From Parapedobacter sp964498395 (GTDB lineage: Bacteria > Bacteroidota > Bacteroidia > Sphingobacteriales > Sphingobacteriaceae), in contig CAZCHE010000004.1 of the NCBI GenBank assembly GCA_964498395.1, positions 372,001 to 436,000 on the forward strand: 64,000 nucleotides of DNA, read 5' to 3'. How positions within the stretch are numbered: position 1 is the first letter of the stretch; each line of letters starts with the position of its first letter. The notes under the pieces are model-generated. The model was not told where the DNA came from, made no database searches, and saw only the letters and a program-made list of their open reading frames with translations. Below, one piece after another: positions 8,079-16,851 of the stretch. Both the position numbers and the translations under genes were made by a program.

Positions 8079-11000
8079 ATGACGAAACCGACTAACAAGA
8101 TATTAAAAACCTTTCAGCTTATTTTATTTTTATGTGCTGCTGCTTTCTCGTGTACCGATATTAACGCACAAATTCCCCAAACGGATGATGTAAACAATAA
8201 AGGCCATTACGAAGCCGTAATGAAGCAACGTTTGGATAGCCTGAAGCACGCTGTGCCAAAAGAACACGCACAACACCATGATAGTTTGATATTAGTACTG
8301 TATGACGAGTATAAACAGCAATATCTAAACCTTGGTGGTACAGGTCAATGGAAAGAGGCTCTCTCCATTGTGTTAGCGTGCGAAGCAATATTTATAGGTC
8401 ATTTACTTCCTAAAGAAGAAGCCGATCTAATTTATAATATTGGGTATATATATGATAAGGACGGGCAGTATATACAAGGAATCGATTATTTCCAGCGTTC
8501 TATTGTGCGCTATGAAGCGATACACAATGCCGGAGAACAGGATGTGCGGAATGACATCGCCTTAGCCTATAACAATATCGGCGTTGCACATGCGAATACG
8601 GGTTACTTCACCCAGCGAAAAGAGAGTTACTTAAAAGCCAAGGAGATTTGGGAATCCATGGGCGACGAGGTGGACAAAAGTAACCTGATTTCATTATATG
8701 GCAACTTGTTGCGGTTGTATAGGCAATATGGAGATAAGCAAGCCGCGGAAGAATTGATCACGACCATTAATTTAAACTTTGATCAATGGATTGCCGAGGG
8801 ATCGTTTCGGCAGGACAAAACAGGGATAAGGGAGTCCAGACCGGACGCATTTTATCAATTCGAAAAACACCGCTTGAATATTCTGTACACCGATTTGATA
8901 AGTGACAAGGCAGGAGGATTGACACATTTAGACAGTCTGCGTACACATTTCAAGGGTATGAATGCGGATGACCAAATTCGGTTTTCTGCCTATCTGCTTA
9001 CTGCCATTAGCCACGCTGCCGATCCGTTGGTAGACTATGACGACCCCGTGGAACGCAGACAAAAAAAACAATACCTCGACCTAGGTATGCGAGAAAGCAT
9101 CCGGCTCGGTGACCGTTACAACCAAATGATTTTCCATTCCCGATTGGTCAGTTATTATCTGGAGGCAGAACAGGATAGAAAAAAGGCACTCTCGCGCCTT
9201 GACCAAGCGATCGGGATTGGTCATGAAATGGATATCCGGGAGTTTAATTTGCTTAATCTCTACCTCAAAAAGGGCGACGTACTACAACAGAGCGGACGTT
9301 TTCCCGAAGCAGAAAAATTAGTGCTTAAAAGTATGTCTATTTTGTTAGACCAGCCAATAACCGACCCCACCGTCGTACAGTTGGGTGATTTTGAACAACG
9401 TAACGATATATATTATGTGAATGCGTTAAGGCAGACCGCCAGCTTGTATAAAAATGAATATGAACGCAGCCATGCCCCTGCCCACGGTCAACTGGCTCAA
9501 CATTTTTATAACTTGGCAGCCAATCTTTTCCATATTTATTATCAGAAAGGTGCGTATAACCCTTGGTTGAATATGACCAATATCGCCATCAACGAGGGAT
9601 TGCTCTCCCTCCATCTGGAGGGGAACAGGGTGGACGAAATCAGTTTGGTCAATCTCATGGAAAACAATCGTTCGCAACACCTCGCTAAAGAGTTTGAAGC
9701 CAAATACCAGCGGTTCCTGCATATACCTGACAGCTTATTTACCGAGCGCAACCTACTTCAAATTGAAATGACCGGGTATGAACAGGCGGGTAAGCATACA
9801 GAAAAAGAATACGACATGTTGCGAACAGCATTGATGGATGTGGAAGCAAAAATACAGCAGGCAGATGATCGGCATTTTCCTTTCTTCGGGCGTACATTCG
9901 ACATCAGAGAAGTACAGTCCGAATTGCAGGAGCAGGAGTATATCGTGCGTTATGTGGTCGCCGAGGAAAACCTCTATGCGTACACCCTGCACAAGGACGA
10001 GATTTCGATTCTAAAATTAGGGAATAAGGACACTTTGCTTTCACTTATCGAACAATATCACGAAACGATTAAACAAAAGCACCACGATTATGTGGGACAG
10101 GCCATGGAGCTATATGTTGCATTGATAGAACCACTAAAGCTACCATTGGATAGATTGAAAAACCTGATTATTATTCCCGACAATAAGTTAAACTTTCTTC
10201 CTTTTGAAACCTTGCTTCATTCCGAATCGAAGCAGCCGCTGGTTACGATGTGCCCGATTAGTTATTCGCACGGACTGCGCTTGTGGCTCTTGCAGCGGAA
10301 AGCTGTTTCATCAGCAAAAGGAAAGCCCTATTTTGTCGCTTTTGCGCCACAATATTCATCGGATTATATGCTGTCTTTTGCCGATAATCACCCTGTAAAC
10401 CGAAATCGTCTGCAGGATATCACAGGGGCAACGCACGAGGCAGTCCAGCTTGCACAACATTTTGGAGGCAATTTATACCGTGGGGCAAAGGCAACCAAAC
10501 ACGATTTTTTACAACAGGCTACAACCTATAAGATATATCACTTCGCTATGCACGCCCTGTTGGACGAAAGCAGCCACCTCCATTCAAGCCTTGTCTTTCA
10601 AGATGAAGAACACTTATATTATCATGAGCTATATGGCTTGCATTTTCCGGCAGAGCTTGTCGTATTGAGCGCCTGCAATACCGGAATGGGAAGCCTTGAA
10701 AATGGCGAGGGTCTGATGAGCTTGTCGCGTGCTTTGACATACGCCGGTGTCCGCTCGTCCGTGTACAGCCTATGGGAGGTGCCCGATGAGGAAACGGCGG
10801 AAATCATGCTGTCTTTTTACAAGCATCTCAAAGCCGGGCATTCAAAAGCAGAATCACTCACATTTGCGAAACGTGATTTTCTGGCGAACAACCCGATGAA
10901 GAGTCATCCGTTCTTTTGGGCCGGGTTTGTCGTCAACGGCAATACCGATCCGTTGGATGATACGGGGTCGTATAGATACCTGTGGTTTATTGCGGGAGGG

Positions 11001-11087
11001 CTTGCTTTAATTGTCTTATTGCTCCTGTTGCGAAGACGGAATTACCGAACCAATGTTTTGCAGACGCCCCAAGTTGATGCAAATTAA
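8079..11087 (+). CDS. Exported TPR-CHAT caspase-like protein with C-terminal membrane anchor
   Basis: From ATG 8079 the product has 1002 residues; an upstream ATG at 8037 would place 14 residues before an obvious signal peptide (KILKTFQLILFLCAAAFSC, cut probably after DINAQ). Residues about 100-560 form TPR repeats. A CHAT domain follows (about 690-950) with HFAMHA (catalytic-type His about 825) and LSACNTG (Cys about 866), the expected dyad of this clan-CD peptidase fold. A single helix (YLWFIAGGLALIVLLLLL) and a basic tail end the protein, so TPR and CHAT should face the periplasm. CHAT proteins are often proteases activated through their TPRs. The gene converges on the sigma/anti-sigma pair with overlapping stop codons. 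The substrate is unknown; the adjacent transmembrane regulator is the natural candidate. Confidence 0.88.
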   Translation: MTKPTNKILKTFQLILFLCAAAFSCTDINAQIPQTDDVNNKGHYEAVMKQRLDSLKHAVPKEHAQHHDSLILVLYDEYKQQYLNLGGTGQWKEALSIVLACEAIFIGHLLPKEEADLIYNIGYIYDKDGQYIQGIDYFQRSIVRYEAIHNAGEQDVRNDIALAYNNIGVAHANTGYFTQRKESYLKAKEIWESMGDEVDKSNLISLYGNLLRLYRQYGDKQAAEELITTINLNFDQWIAEGSFRQDKTGIRESRPDAFYQFEKHRLNILYTDLISDKAGGLTHLDSLRTHFKGMNADDQIRFSAYLLTAISHAADPLVDYDDPVERRQKKQYLDLGMRESIRLGDRYNQMIFHSRLVSYYLEAEQDRKKALSRLDQAIGIGHEMDIREFNLLNLYLKKGDVLQQSGRFPEAEKLVLKSMSILLDQPITDPTVVQLGDFEQRNDIYYVNALRQTASLYKNEYERSHAPAHGQLAQHFYNLAANLFHIYYQKGAYNPWLNMTNIAINEGLLSLHLEGNRVDEISLVNLMENNRSQHLAKEFEAKYQRFLHIPDSLFTERNLLQIEMTGYEQAGKHTEKEYDMLRTALMDVEAKIQQADDRHFPFFGRTFDIREVQSELQEQEYIVRYVVAEENLYAYTLHKDEISILKLGNKDTLLSLIEQYHETIKQKHHDYVGQAMELYVALIEPLKLPLDRLKNLIIIPDNKLNFLPFETLLHSESKQPLVTMCPISYSHGLRLWLLQRKAVSSAKGKPYFVAFAPQYSSDYMLSFADNHPVNRNRLQDITGATHEAVQLAQHFGGNLYRGAKATKHDFLQQATTYKIYHFAMHALLDESSHLHSSLVFQDEEHLYYHELYGLHFPAELVVLSACNTGMGSLENGEGLMSLSRALTYAGVRSSVYSLWEVPDEETAEIMLSFYKHLKAGHSKAESLTFAKRDFLANNPMKSHPFFWAGFVVNGNTDPLDDTGSYRYLWFIAGGLALIVLLLLLRRRNYRTNVLQTPQVDAN

Positions 11088-11833
11088 AAATACGACCTGT
11101 TTTCCAATGCTTTCACCACTTTACGTGCTTCCACAGACAGACTATCGTCAGACTCCGCTACGCGTTTGAAGCGAGGCAATGCCTGTTCACCATCACCCAG
11201 TTGAAGATAGGCCAAACCCCAATACCAATTGACGACTACAGGAGAAAAATACGAGGTCTCTTTCCAATCCCTTGCTTCCAATAGCGTTATTGTTTCTCTG
11301 GGTTTTTGCAACATTAATTGACAAATAGCAAGGTAAAAAGCCGTCTGGTCATTAGGGTGTTCATTGTAAACCTGTTGTAACAGTACTGCGGACTCCGAGT
11401 ATGCCCGCTTGTCGTACAATGTCAAGGCCTCGGACATGACCTTATCGGCGGGGACATCCCCACGTACCATGGGGGTCACCATATTGGGATAAGGTTCCAT
11501 ATATTGTGCATATAGCTTCTCGGCCGTTACTTCGGACTGTCTGTCCAAAAGGAACCAGGCTGCACCGATTAGGACCAATATACTTGCCGCGGCATACCAC
11601 CATGTTGTCAGTTTTCGGGCAGGTTTCACCTCCTGTTTGTCTAAGGCGTGGAACCGCTCTTTGAGCGCTTGCCGTTTATTGTATATGAGGGTATCCCTTA
11701 TTTCTTTCTCGAAGTTAAATGCTTCTGAAAAAGCTGTGTCATTTTGCAATAGCCATTCCAGCTGCTTTTGTTGACTCGTGGTCAGCGTTTTTGTGAAGTA
11801 CGCTTCTATCAGTAGCTCTTTATCCTTTTCCAT
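11084..11833 (-). CDS. Single-pass membrane protein with periplasmic TPRs, probable anti-sigma partner
   Basis: The 249-residue product has a soluble N-terminal part (about 1-75, beginning MEKDKELLIEAYFTKTLT), one helix (WWYAAASILVLIGAAWFLL) and a C-terminal part with two or three TPR-like repeats (ALTLYDKRAYSESAVLLQQV; YWGLAYLQLGDGEQALPRF). The N-terminus resembles the short helical region of Bacteroidota anti-sigma factors, with no zinc-binding motif. Its start overlaps the end of the sigma gene by 14 bp, indicating translational coupling. Its stop overlaps that of the CHAT gene. Expected topology puts the N-terminus with sigma in the cytoplasm and the TPRs with CHAT in the periplasm. The anti-sigma role is inferred from layout. 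Confidence 0.65.
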   Translation of the reverse strand: MEKDKELLIEAYFTKTLTTSQQKQLEWLLQNDTAFSEAFNFEKEIRDTLIYNKRQALKERFHALDKQEVKPARKLTTWWYAAASILVLIGAAWFLLDRQSEVTAEKLYAQYMEPYPNMVTPMVRGDVPADKVMSEALTLYDKRAYSESAVLLQQVYNEHPNDQTAFYLAICQLMLQKPRETITLLEARDWKETSYFSPVVVNWYWGLAYLQLGDGEQALPRFKRVAESDDSLSVEARKVVKALENRSYF

Positions 11834-12362
11834 TTGTCCGGATTATTTCCTTTAATTGTTTCAAACATCTTGATTTTTGACTTTTCACCGTGTCTTTGGA
11901 CTCATAAGACATCTCACGTTGGATGTCGGCTAATTTTAACCCCCTGTAATAAAACAGGTGCAACATCTGCTGGCACTTGGGTCCCAGCTGAAGATATGCA
12001 CGTTGAAGTAGTTTAAGCCTTTCCTCTGCCGTATCAATCTCGAATAGATTGATTTGCTCCATGAGTTCCTCACCATTTAGTTCTTCCTGTTTCGGTGATT
12101 TGAGGTAAGCGAAAATCTTGAATTTTCCTATCGCATATAGATATGTCTTGATGCTACTTTTCAACCCGTTGAATTTTCCTTGTACGATATTTTCAAATAA
12201 AGCGATTACGCTATCGTGGTATATATCGAGCACCACATCTGAATCTATTGGATACCGCTTGGCAAATTCCAAAAAACCACCTTTATAGTGTAGGTATATC
12301 TCATCCAATATTGCCGTATTGCCATTTTGCAGGGATTGAATCCACTGTCGCTCTTTATTCAT
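11820..12362 (-). CDS. Sigma-70 family RNA polymerase sigma factor
   Basis: The 180-residue protein has a region 2 (about 15-85, with the helix DIYHDSVIALFENI) and a region 4 helix-turn-helix (about 110-170, LGPKCQQMLHLFYYRGLKLADIQ followed by DTVKSQKSRCLKQL). This is the ECF arrangement with no region 3. It directs RNA polymerase to a dedicated promoter set. It is the first gene of a two-gene operon with the TPR membrane protein and faces away from the first lipoprotein gene across a 180-bp gap, which probably holds both promoters. The lipoprotein row is the likely regulon; this is inferred. Confidence 0.85.
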   Translation of the reverse strand: MNKERQWIQSLQNGNTAILDEIYLHYKGGFLEFAKRYPIDSDVVLDIYHDSVIALFENIVQGKFNGLKSSIKTYLYAIGKFKIFAYLKSPKQEELNGEELMEQINLFEIDTAEERLKLLQRAYLQLGPKCQQMLHLFYYRGLKLADIQREMSYESKDTVKSQKSRCLKQLKEIIRTNGKG

Positions 12363-12542
12363 TTAGTGGGATTGAAGTTAAAAAAGTAAACGTCAGCATC
12401 GAAAATATAAAAAAATATCAAAATAGATGTTTACCTCTACCCATATGATGCACTAAACTGTAGAAGCGTCTACGCAGGGAGCGGCAGGCGGTGGAAGCCC
12501 AGTGGTTTTCTATCAACAAATGGTAAAACAATAATTAAAAAA

Positions 12543-13841
12543 ATGATGACACCAAGATCTTACAAAAAACAACAAGCTTTTATAACGCTATTTGGCGCGT
12601 TCGCATTATTTTCATTCACATTGTCCAGCTGTAGTAAAGATGATGGCCCGGAGCCCGAAGAGGAATTGCTTCCCCCTATCGAACTTGCCTGTGACTATTT
12701 CAGTGAAGATCGGGTATTGACCAATGACCCGAAAAGACCGGTAGATTACCTGATAGGCTGTTGGGCGAACGTACAGGGAAGCCTGAAAATAGAGCCTGGT
12801 GTAGTGATTGCTTTTACAGAAGATGCGGGACTTTACGTCAACTTGAATAATGAACTTTTTGAAATAAAAGGAACGTCGGCAGAACCTGTGGTACTGACCG
12901 GTACATCCAAGCAAAAAGGCTATTGGAGGGGGATTTTCCTGACAGAAGCTCATAACCCGAACAACCTGATTGAACATACCGTAATCGAATATGCCGGTTC
13001 GCAAAACCTAACAGAAACTTCACCGATTTATGAAGGTAGTTTGGCAATAAGAGGTGTTTCCGGCACAACGCCAATGGCCCTTACCCTAAATCACGTAGAG
13101 ATAAGCAATGGCGGTAGTATTGGCTTAGACTTTCACCGCATCGAAAAAAATGCGACCATTTCGACCTCCAATCTGACAATTACAGGACATGAAGGTGTTC
13201 CGGTTAAGGTTTCTGCGGAGATGGCACATATTTTCGACAATACCTCTACGTATGTAGGAAATGCAAGTGACTTTCTTAACATTACGACCTCGTATTATGA
13301 AATAGAAGACCAAACGGTAGCCTGGCAGAAACTGGATGTGCCTTACTTGGTAGATGGCAGGGTACATATCAAGAAAGATGGCCATTTAACAATCGAGGCC
13401 GGTGTAGAAATGCAATTTAAAGATGATGCGTATTTACAGGCTGATCCCCTACTGCCGCCGTATAACACCAGCCTGAAAATACAGGGCGCCGCTGATAATC
13501 CAGTACACCTAAAGGCGTATCATGACACCTGGGGTGGTATTTATTTTGGTTTTACACAAGAGGACAATGTAATCGACCATGCCATCATTGAGCATGCAAG
13601 GGGCGATTATCCAGTGGCTAATCTTGAAAATTCTGGGGCCATATATATGCACGCCGACCCGCGCCTAACGGTTAGTAACACTACGTTTAGGGATTTACCA
13701 AACTATGCTTTCTATGCCTACACCGGAGCCAGTTCGAACCAGCCTCCGCTTCCTAACCTTAGTCGCAATAATATTACCTATACCAATGTAGCAGGAGGAA
13801 ATTTGGGTTGGGGCAATGGTCGGGACACCCATCACCCTTAA
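12543..13841 (+). CDS. Surface lipoprotein with right-handed beta-helix
   Basis: The 432-residue product has a lipoprotein signal (FALFSFTLSSC) followed by SKDDGPEPEEE, which matches the lysine-acidic-acidic export signal that places Bacteroidota lipoproteins on the cell surface. The body repeats short beta-helix turns such as GSLKIEPGVVIAF, IKGTSAEPVVLTG, NLIEHTVIEYAG and later LTIEAGVEMQF, NVIDHAIIEHARG. This is the parallel beta-helix pattern of Bacteroidota adhesin or polysaccharide-binding proteins. No catalytic residues of a known lyase can be picked out. It is the first of six lipoprotein genes in one direction. Confidence 0.75.
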   Translation: MMTPRSYKKQQAFITLFGAFALFSFTLSSCSKDDGPEPEEELLPPIELACDYFSEDRVLTNDPKRPVDYLIGCWANVQGSLKIEPGVVIAFTEDAGLYVNLNNELFEIKGTSAEPVVLTGTSKQKGYWRGIFLTEAHNPNNLIEHTVIEYAGSQNLTETSPIYEGSLAIRGVSGTTPMALTLNHVEISNGGSIGLDFHRIEKNATISTSNLTITGHEGVPVKVSAEMAHIFDNTSTYVGNASDFLNITTSYYEIEDQTVAWQKLDVPYLVDGRVHIKKDGHLTIEAGVEMQFKDDAYLQADPLLPPYNTSLKIQGAADNPVHLKAYHDTWGGIYFGFTQEDNVIDHAIIEHARGDYPVANLENSGAIYMHADPRLTVSNTTFRDLPNYAFYAYTGASSNQPPLPNLSRNNITYTNVAGGNLGWGNGRDTHHP

Positions 13842-13854
13842 CAGAGACATATAA

Positions 13855-13896
13855 AAGCACTTGTTCCTAATGACAGTCCGCAAGGAACAAGTGCTT
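13855..13896. repeat. 13-bp perfect inverted repeat between lipoprotein genes
   Basis: AAGCACTTGTTCC (13855-13867) and GGAACAAGTGCTT (13884-13896) pair perfectly around a 16-nt loop. It lies between the beta-helix lipoprotein and the next lipoprotein. No T-run follows, so it is more likely an attenuator, processing or stability element than a full terminator. Confidence 0.6.
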
Positions 13897-13920
13897 ACTA
13901 TTACTTAAAAACAAGGAAAA

Positions 13921-15081
13921 ATGAAAGTTTATACACAAATCTATCTTTTAGCCCTCATGGTCATTGCCCCGTTATGGTTACTTGCTTGTGGTAATAATAA
14001 CAACAGGAGCAACGCCGATGGCTTCGGTATGGGCGAAACGATTGGGGGGAATGGGGGAGATTTTTCGGAAGCAGAAGATTTTGTACAGCCGGAAATAGCA
14101 GATAGCGAGACGGAAGTGCTTGCACAGGGTATCAATATCGGCATTCAGTCAATCACGATGCCCGAACACCCAAGGGGTGACTACGTCCCTTTCTCCAATT
14201 GTCCACAAGATAAGGTTACGAAATTTGAGTTTCGCGTGGAAAACAGAGGAGCCGACTTCGACAAAAAAGGCAAGGCCATATTCGGTGCCGTTCAGATCAA
14301 AAGGCTGTCAGATGGAATGGTTTTGCTCAATGAGGAAGCCGTCCTTGAGTTCAGGGCCTTTACACCGGGCTGGGTGCGATTTAAGTTTGACCCGATCGAC
14401 CTGTCTCAACCCGGATTGTATGAAGTAACCGTTGAAGCGTATATGGTTGACTTATCGGTCTACCTGAAAGACAAATCAGTGAAACCAACGCCGTTGGATA
14501 CAGACTTGTCGGATAACAAGGTGGTGTATGTCAACCGAGTAACCAACAACGAATTGTTAGCAGAAAATTCCTTGAACCGGTTCGATTTTGAAGGGATGCA
14601 CAGCACGAGGGATTTGGCCGACCAAGGCTGGAACTTTAGCCATTTGCCCGATTCTGTACAGCTTTCCGACAAGGGCATCGGAGGTAGTAAAGCGATTGCA
14701 ATCCATCTTCATAAAGGAGATAAAAACAAGCGAAAACTATATACGCCCACCATGGCGATGGTTGAAAATCAGCAGGTGAATTTCCAATTTAAATTACTGG
14801 ATGCCCAGTCAGGGAAAAACGTGACGGAAGAATTAATGTCATCAGAAACGTTTAAAGCGGAAGTTTCCCATCAGAAATTCTGTGCTAAAGGCCTGGAGGT
14901 AACCTTTAAACACAAGGTCTCAGACGCCCAAGCTACCGAAGATGGATTTTTTAGTTTCCAGCCTATGCCTGTTTATCAGGAAGCCGGGAATTTCAGGGGG
15001 CAGATTGCATTTATCAACTTATCTGCTTATCCCGAGATTTTGTTGGTCATCGATGAGGTCATCGTACAGGCATTGAACTAA
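13921..15081 (+). CDS. Lipoprotein of unknown function (386 residues)
   Basis: A lipoprotein signal (APLWLLAC) is followed by a low-complexity Asn/Gly linker (GNNNNRSN, GGNGG) and an acidic stretch. Residues about 70-200 look like an immunoglobulin-type beta domain (KFEFRVENRGADF, GWVRFKFDPIDLSQPGLYEV), similar in style to CARDB domains. Residues 200-386 are beta-rich and include HLHKGDKNKRKLYTPTM. No catalytic motif or named family is recognised. It begins 79 bp after the beta-helix gene, past the 13-bp hairpin, and is followed closely by further lipoproteins. Confidence 0.65.
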   Translation: MKVYTQIYLLALMVIAPLWLLACGNNNNRSNADGFGMGETIGGNGGDFSEAEDFVQPEIADSETEVLAQGINIGIQSITMPEHPRGDYVPFSNCPQDKVTKFEFRVENRGADFDKKGKAIFGAVQIKRLSDGMVLLNEEAVLEFRAFTPGWVRFKFDPIDLSQPGLYEVTVEAYMVDLSVYLKDKSVKPTPLDTDLSDNKVVYVNRVTNNELLAENSLNRFDFEGMHSTRDLADQGWNFSHLPDSVQLSDKGIGGSKAIAIHLHKGDKNKRKLYTPTMAMVENQQVNFQFKLLDAQSGKNVTEELMSSETFKAEVSHQKFCAKGLEVTFKHKVSDAQATEDGFFSFQPMPVYQEAGNFRGQIAFINLSAYPEILLVIDEVIVQALN

Positions 15082-15130
15082 ACAAGGTATTTCAGAAAAC
15101 AATAAAACTTAAAACGAAAAACACTGAAAA

Positions 15131-15670
15131 ATGAAAACTTTAAAACAACTCTATTTTTGCACCACACTTATCATCGTTTCACTTTTACTTTTCTCTTGCA
15201 GTAAAAATGATGATCCCAAACCGGAAGAGGAAAATATCCCACTGGAAGTAGGCGGTACAATAACGGGCGATGTAAACGGGGGAAAAGTAAATTATGCGGA
15301 CGTCAGGATTGCCGTTTACGGCTTATCCAACTCCGTTGGGATTATCGGACATCAGCAGGTCGAAGAACACAGACGGGATAGGGTACGTGTAGTCGTCCCT
15401 TTAACACCAACGACAGGAACGTTCGATCACAATGAGACTCCGTTTTTTGTACATTATGAAGCCATTATGGGCAACAGCGAAGGTGGTGCCGGATTTAACC
15501 GGAACGCATCGGGAAAGATAACCATCACGGACTATAAGTCGATAGGTACGGACGGAGATGAAACCTATTATTACGTGAAAGGTACTTTTGAGCGTTCGGG
15601 GATGAATAATTTTAATAGCGAAACAGTAGACATCCGCGAAGGGGAGTTTGAGTTTGTCTATAAGTATTAA
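15131..15670 (+). CDS. Small lipoprotein (179 residues), unknown function
   Basis: The signal LIIVSLLLFSC is followed by SKNDDPKPEEE, again an acidic linker of the surface-export type. The mature part is about 150 residues of predicted beta strands (VGGTITGDVNGGKVNY, GKITITDYKSIG, YYYVKGTFERSG). It starts 49 bp after the previous lipoprotein. The same linker style as its neighbours and its small size suggest a component of one surface assembly. No homologous family can be named. Confidence 0.65.
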   Translation: MKTLKQLYFCTTLIIVSLLLFSCSKNDDPKPEEENIPLEVGGTITGDVNGGKVNYADVRIAVYGLSNSVGIIGHQQVEEHRRDRVRVVVPLTPTTGTFDHNETPFFVHYEAIMGNSEGGAGFNRNASGKITITDYKSIGTDGDETYYYVKGTFERSGMNNFNSETVDIREGEFEFVYKY

Positions 15671-15744
15671 CGGTGCTATATATCAAGACGTTAGAAAAGA
15701 CATCAATACAATGCACCAATATAACAATAACAATCAGAAAGACT

Positions 15745-16290
15745 ATGAAAAAGACAATTGTACAAACAGTAATGGCTATGGCGGTTTTATGCCTGATGAC
15801 GGCCTGTTCCAAAGGTGGTGATAAAAAAGAGAACGAGGACAGTCCGTCCGATATGCATACCTATCATATCGAGATAGCCGGAGGGAAAACTTATGAAGGT
15901 AGTGTTCCTAAAGAGACCGGCGGTATTTATTATCCGGTTTCCTTTGTTGAATACAGTGAAGAAGTAAGCAGCAAGGTGTTGGCGGGGATGCTTCAGGAAG
16001 CCGGGAAGTTCCAATTTGGAATAGGACTGGCATTAGACGAGGACAATAAGCCAAGTATCCAGGGAAGTGGCCCCGGACTGGCGTTCGGCGAGTGGGCGAC
16101 CGAGAATAAATATGGTCCTGCGGGGCGAGTCAACATGACCTTGGAAAACTATAAGGAGCATACTATTTCCGCGTATGGCGATGAGGCAACGGTAGCGTCA
16201 TTTACCTTAAACTTTAGCGGGAAGTTTAAATTGGGTACTGACGGCGAGGAAGTGGATGTCACCGGAAAAATCGTGGTGGCGGCACCGTAA
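15745..16290 (+). CDS. Small lipoprotein (181 residues), unknown function
   Basis: ATG 15745 is chosen because it directly opens a lipoprotein signal (MKKTIVQTVMAMAVLCLMTAC); an upstream ATG at 15673 would add 24 non-signal residues. After SKGGDKKENEDSPSD comes a beta-rich domain with GGKTYEGSVPKETGG, a motif order similar to small Bacteroidota lipoproteins that bind nothing known. The region GKFKLGTDGEEVDVTGKIVV near the C-terminus resembles the corresponding end of the preceding lipoprotein in pattern only. Probable operon member. Confidence 0.65.
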   Translation: MKKTIVQTVMAMAVLCLMTACSKGGDKKENEDSPSDMHTYHIEIAGGKTYEGSVPKETGGIYYPVSFVEYSEEVSSKVLAGMLQEAGKFQFGIGLALDEDNKPSIQGSGPGLAFGEWATENKYGPAGRVNMTLENYKEHTISAYGDEATVASFTLNFSGKFKLGTDGEEVDVTGKIVVAAP

Positions 16291-16376
16291 TGTAGGGACA
16301 GATTGTATCTGTCCGATTATCAGAAGGATCAAAGACAAAGAAACATGGTTGTAGGGGCAGTGCCTTGCGCTTGCCC
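16291..16376. repeat. Two REP-like hairpins beginning TGTAGGG
   Basis: TGTAGGGACAGA...TCTGTCC (stem GGACAGA/TCTGTCC at 16296-16302 and 16308-16314) and TGTAGGGGCA...TGCCC (16350-16376) lie in the 102-bp gap between two lipoprotein genes. Both start with the same TGTAGGG and form short GC-rich stems, the pattern of dispersed extragenic palindromes. No transposase is nearby. Confidence 0.55.
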
Positions 16377-16392
16377 AAATACGAACAATGAA

Positions 16393-16812
16393 ATGAGAAC
16401 AAATAAAATAGCGATATTGCCACTACTTTTGATTGCAGCCTTGGCGGCCTGCGGAAGTAAGGACGGTAGCAAAACGAACGACAACAAAGCAATCAGCGAT
16501 TGTTTGGGCGTGACCATTCCTATACCCAAATCGGCTGCGCTAACGGCTTGTACAGATGCCATAGTTGGCAAAAGTGTAGCATTTAACTACGCTACCTCTT
16601 GGACAGAAGCGGTTGATTTTTTCAAACAAGCGTACAGCACCAATGGCTGGGAAATAAAGAGCGAGCGTATTGACGACAAACCCGGTTCGATGAGAACAGC
16701 CGAATGGCGCACGGAAAAAAACGGAACTGAGCTCGCTATATCGTTAAGCGATACCCGGGTAGACGATACTTCTGGCTCATTACAAGGGGTTGCGCTATGC
16801 TTTTATGAATAA
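16393..16812 (+). CDS. Small lipoprotein (139 residues), unknown function
   Basis: ATG 16393 gives the signal MRTNKIAILPLLLIAALAAC followed by GSKDGSKTND. An upstream ATG at 16303 would translate through one of the REP-like hairpins and is rejected. The mature part of about 120 residues contains VAFNYATSWTEAVDFFKQAY and GWEIKSERIDDKPGSMRTAEW, a pattern seen in small proteins that compare an 'expected' with an 'observed' value only by analogy; no function should be assumed. Three cysteines remain after the lipid cysteine. It is the fifth gene in the lipoprotein row. Confidence 0.6.
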   Translation: MRTNKIAILPLLLIAALAACGSKDGSKTNDNKAISDCLGVTIPIPKSAALTACTDAIVGKSVAFNYATSWTEAVDFFKQAYSTNGWEIKSERIDDKPGSMRTAEWRTEKNGTELAISLSDTRVDDTSGSLQGVALCFYE

Positions 16813-16851
16813 CAATCCGTTTGTCGCCGGACAAGCAATAAATAATTAGAG

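Noticed and set aside
8079..11087. Relation to Craspase (type III-E CRISPR TPR-CHAT)
   Set aside because: No Cas7-11 or other cas genes or CRISPR array nearby, and the protein has a signal peptide and membrane anchor, so it is not a cytoplasmic CRISPR partner.
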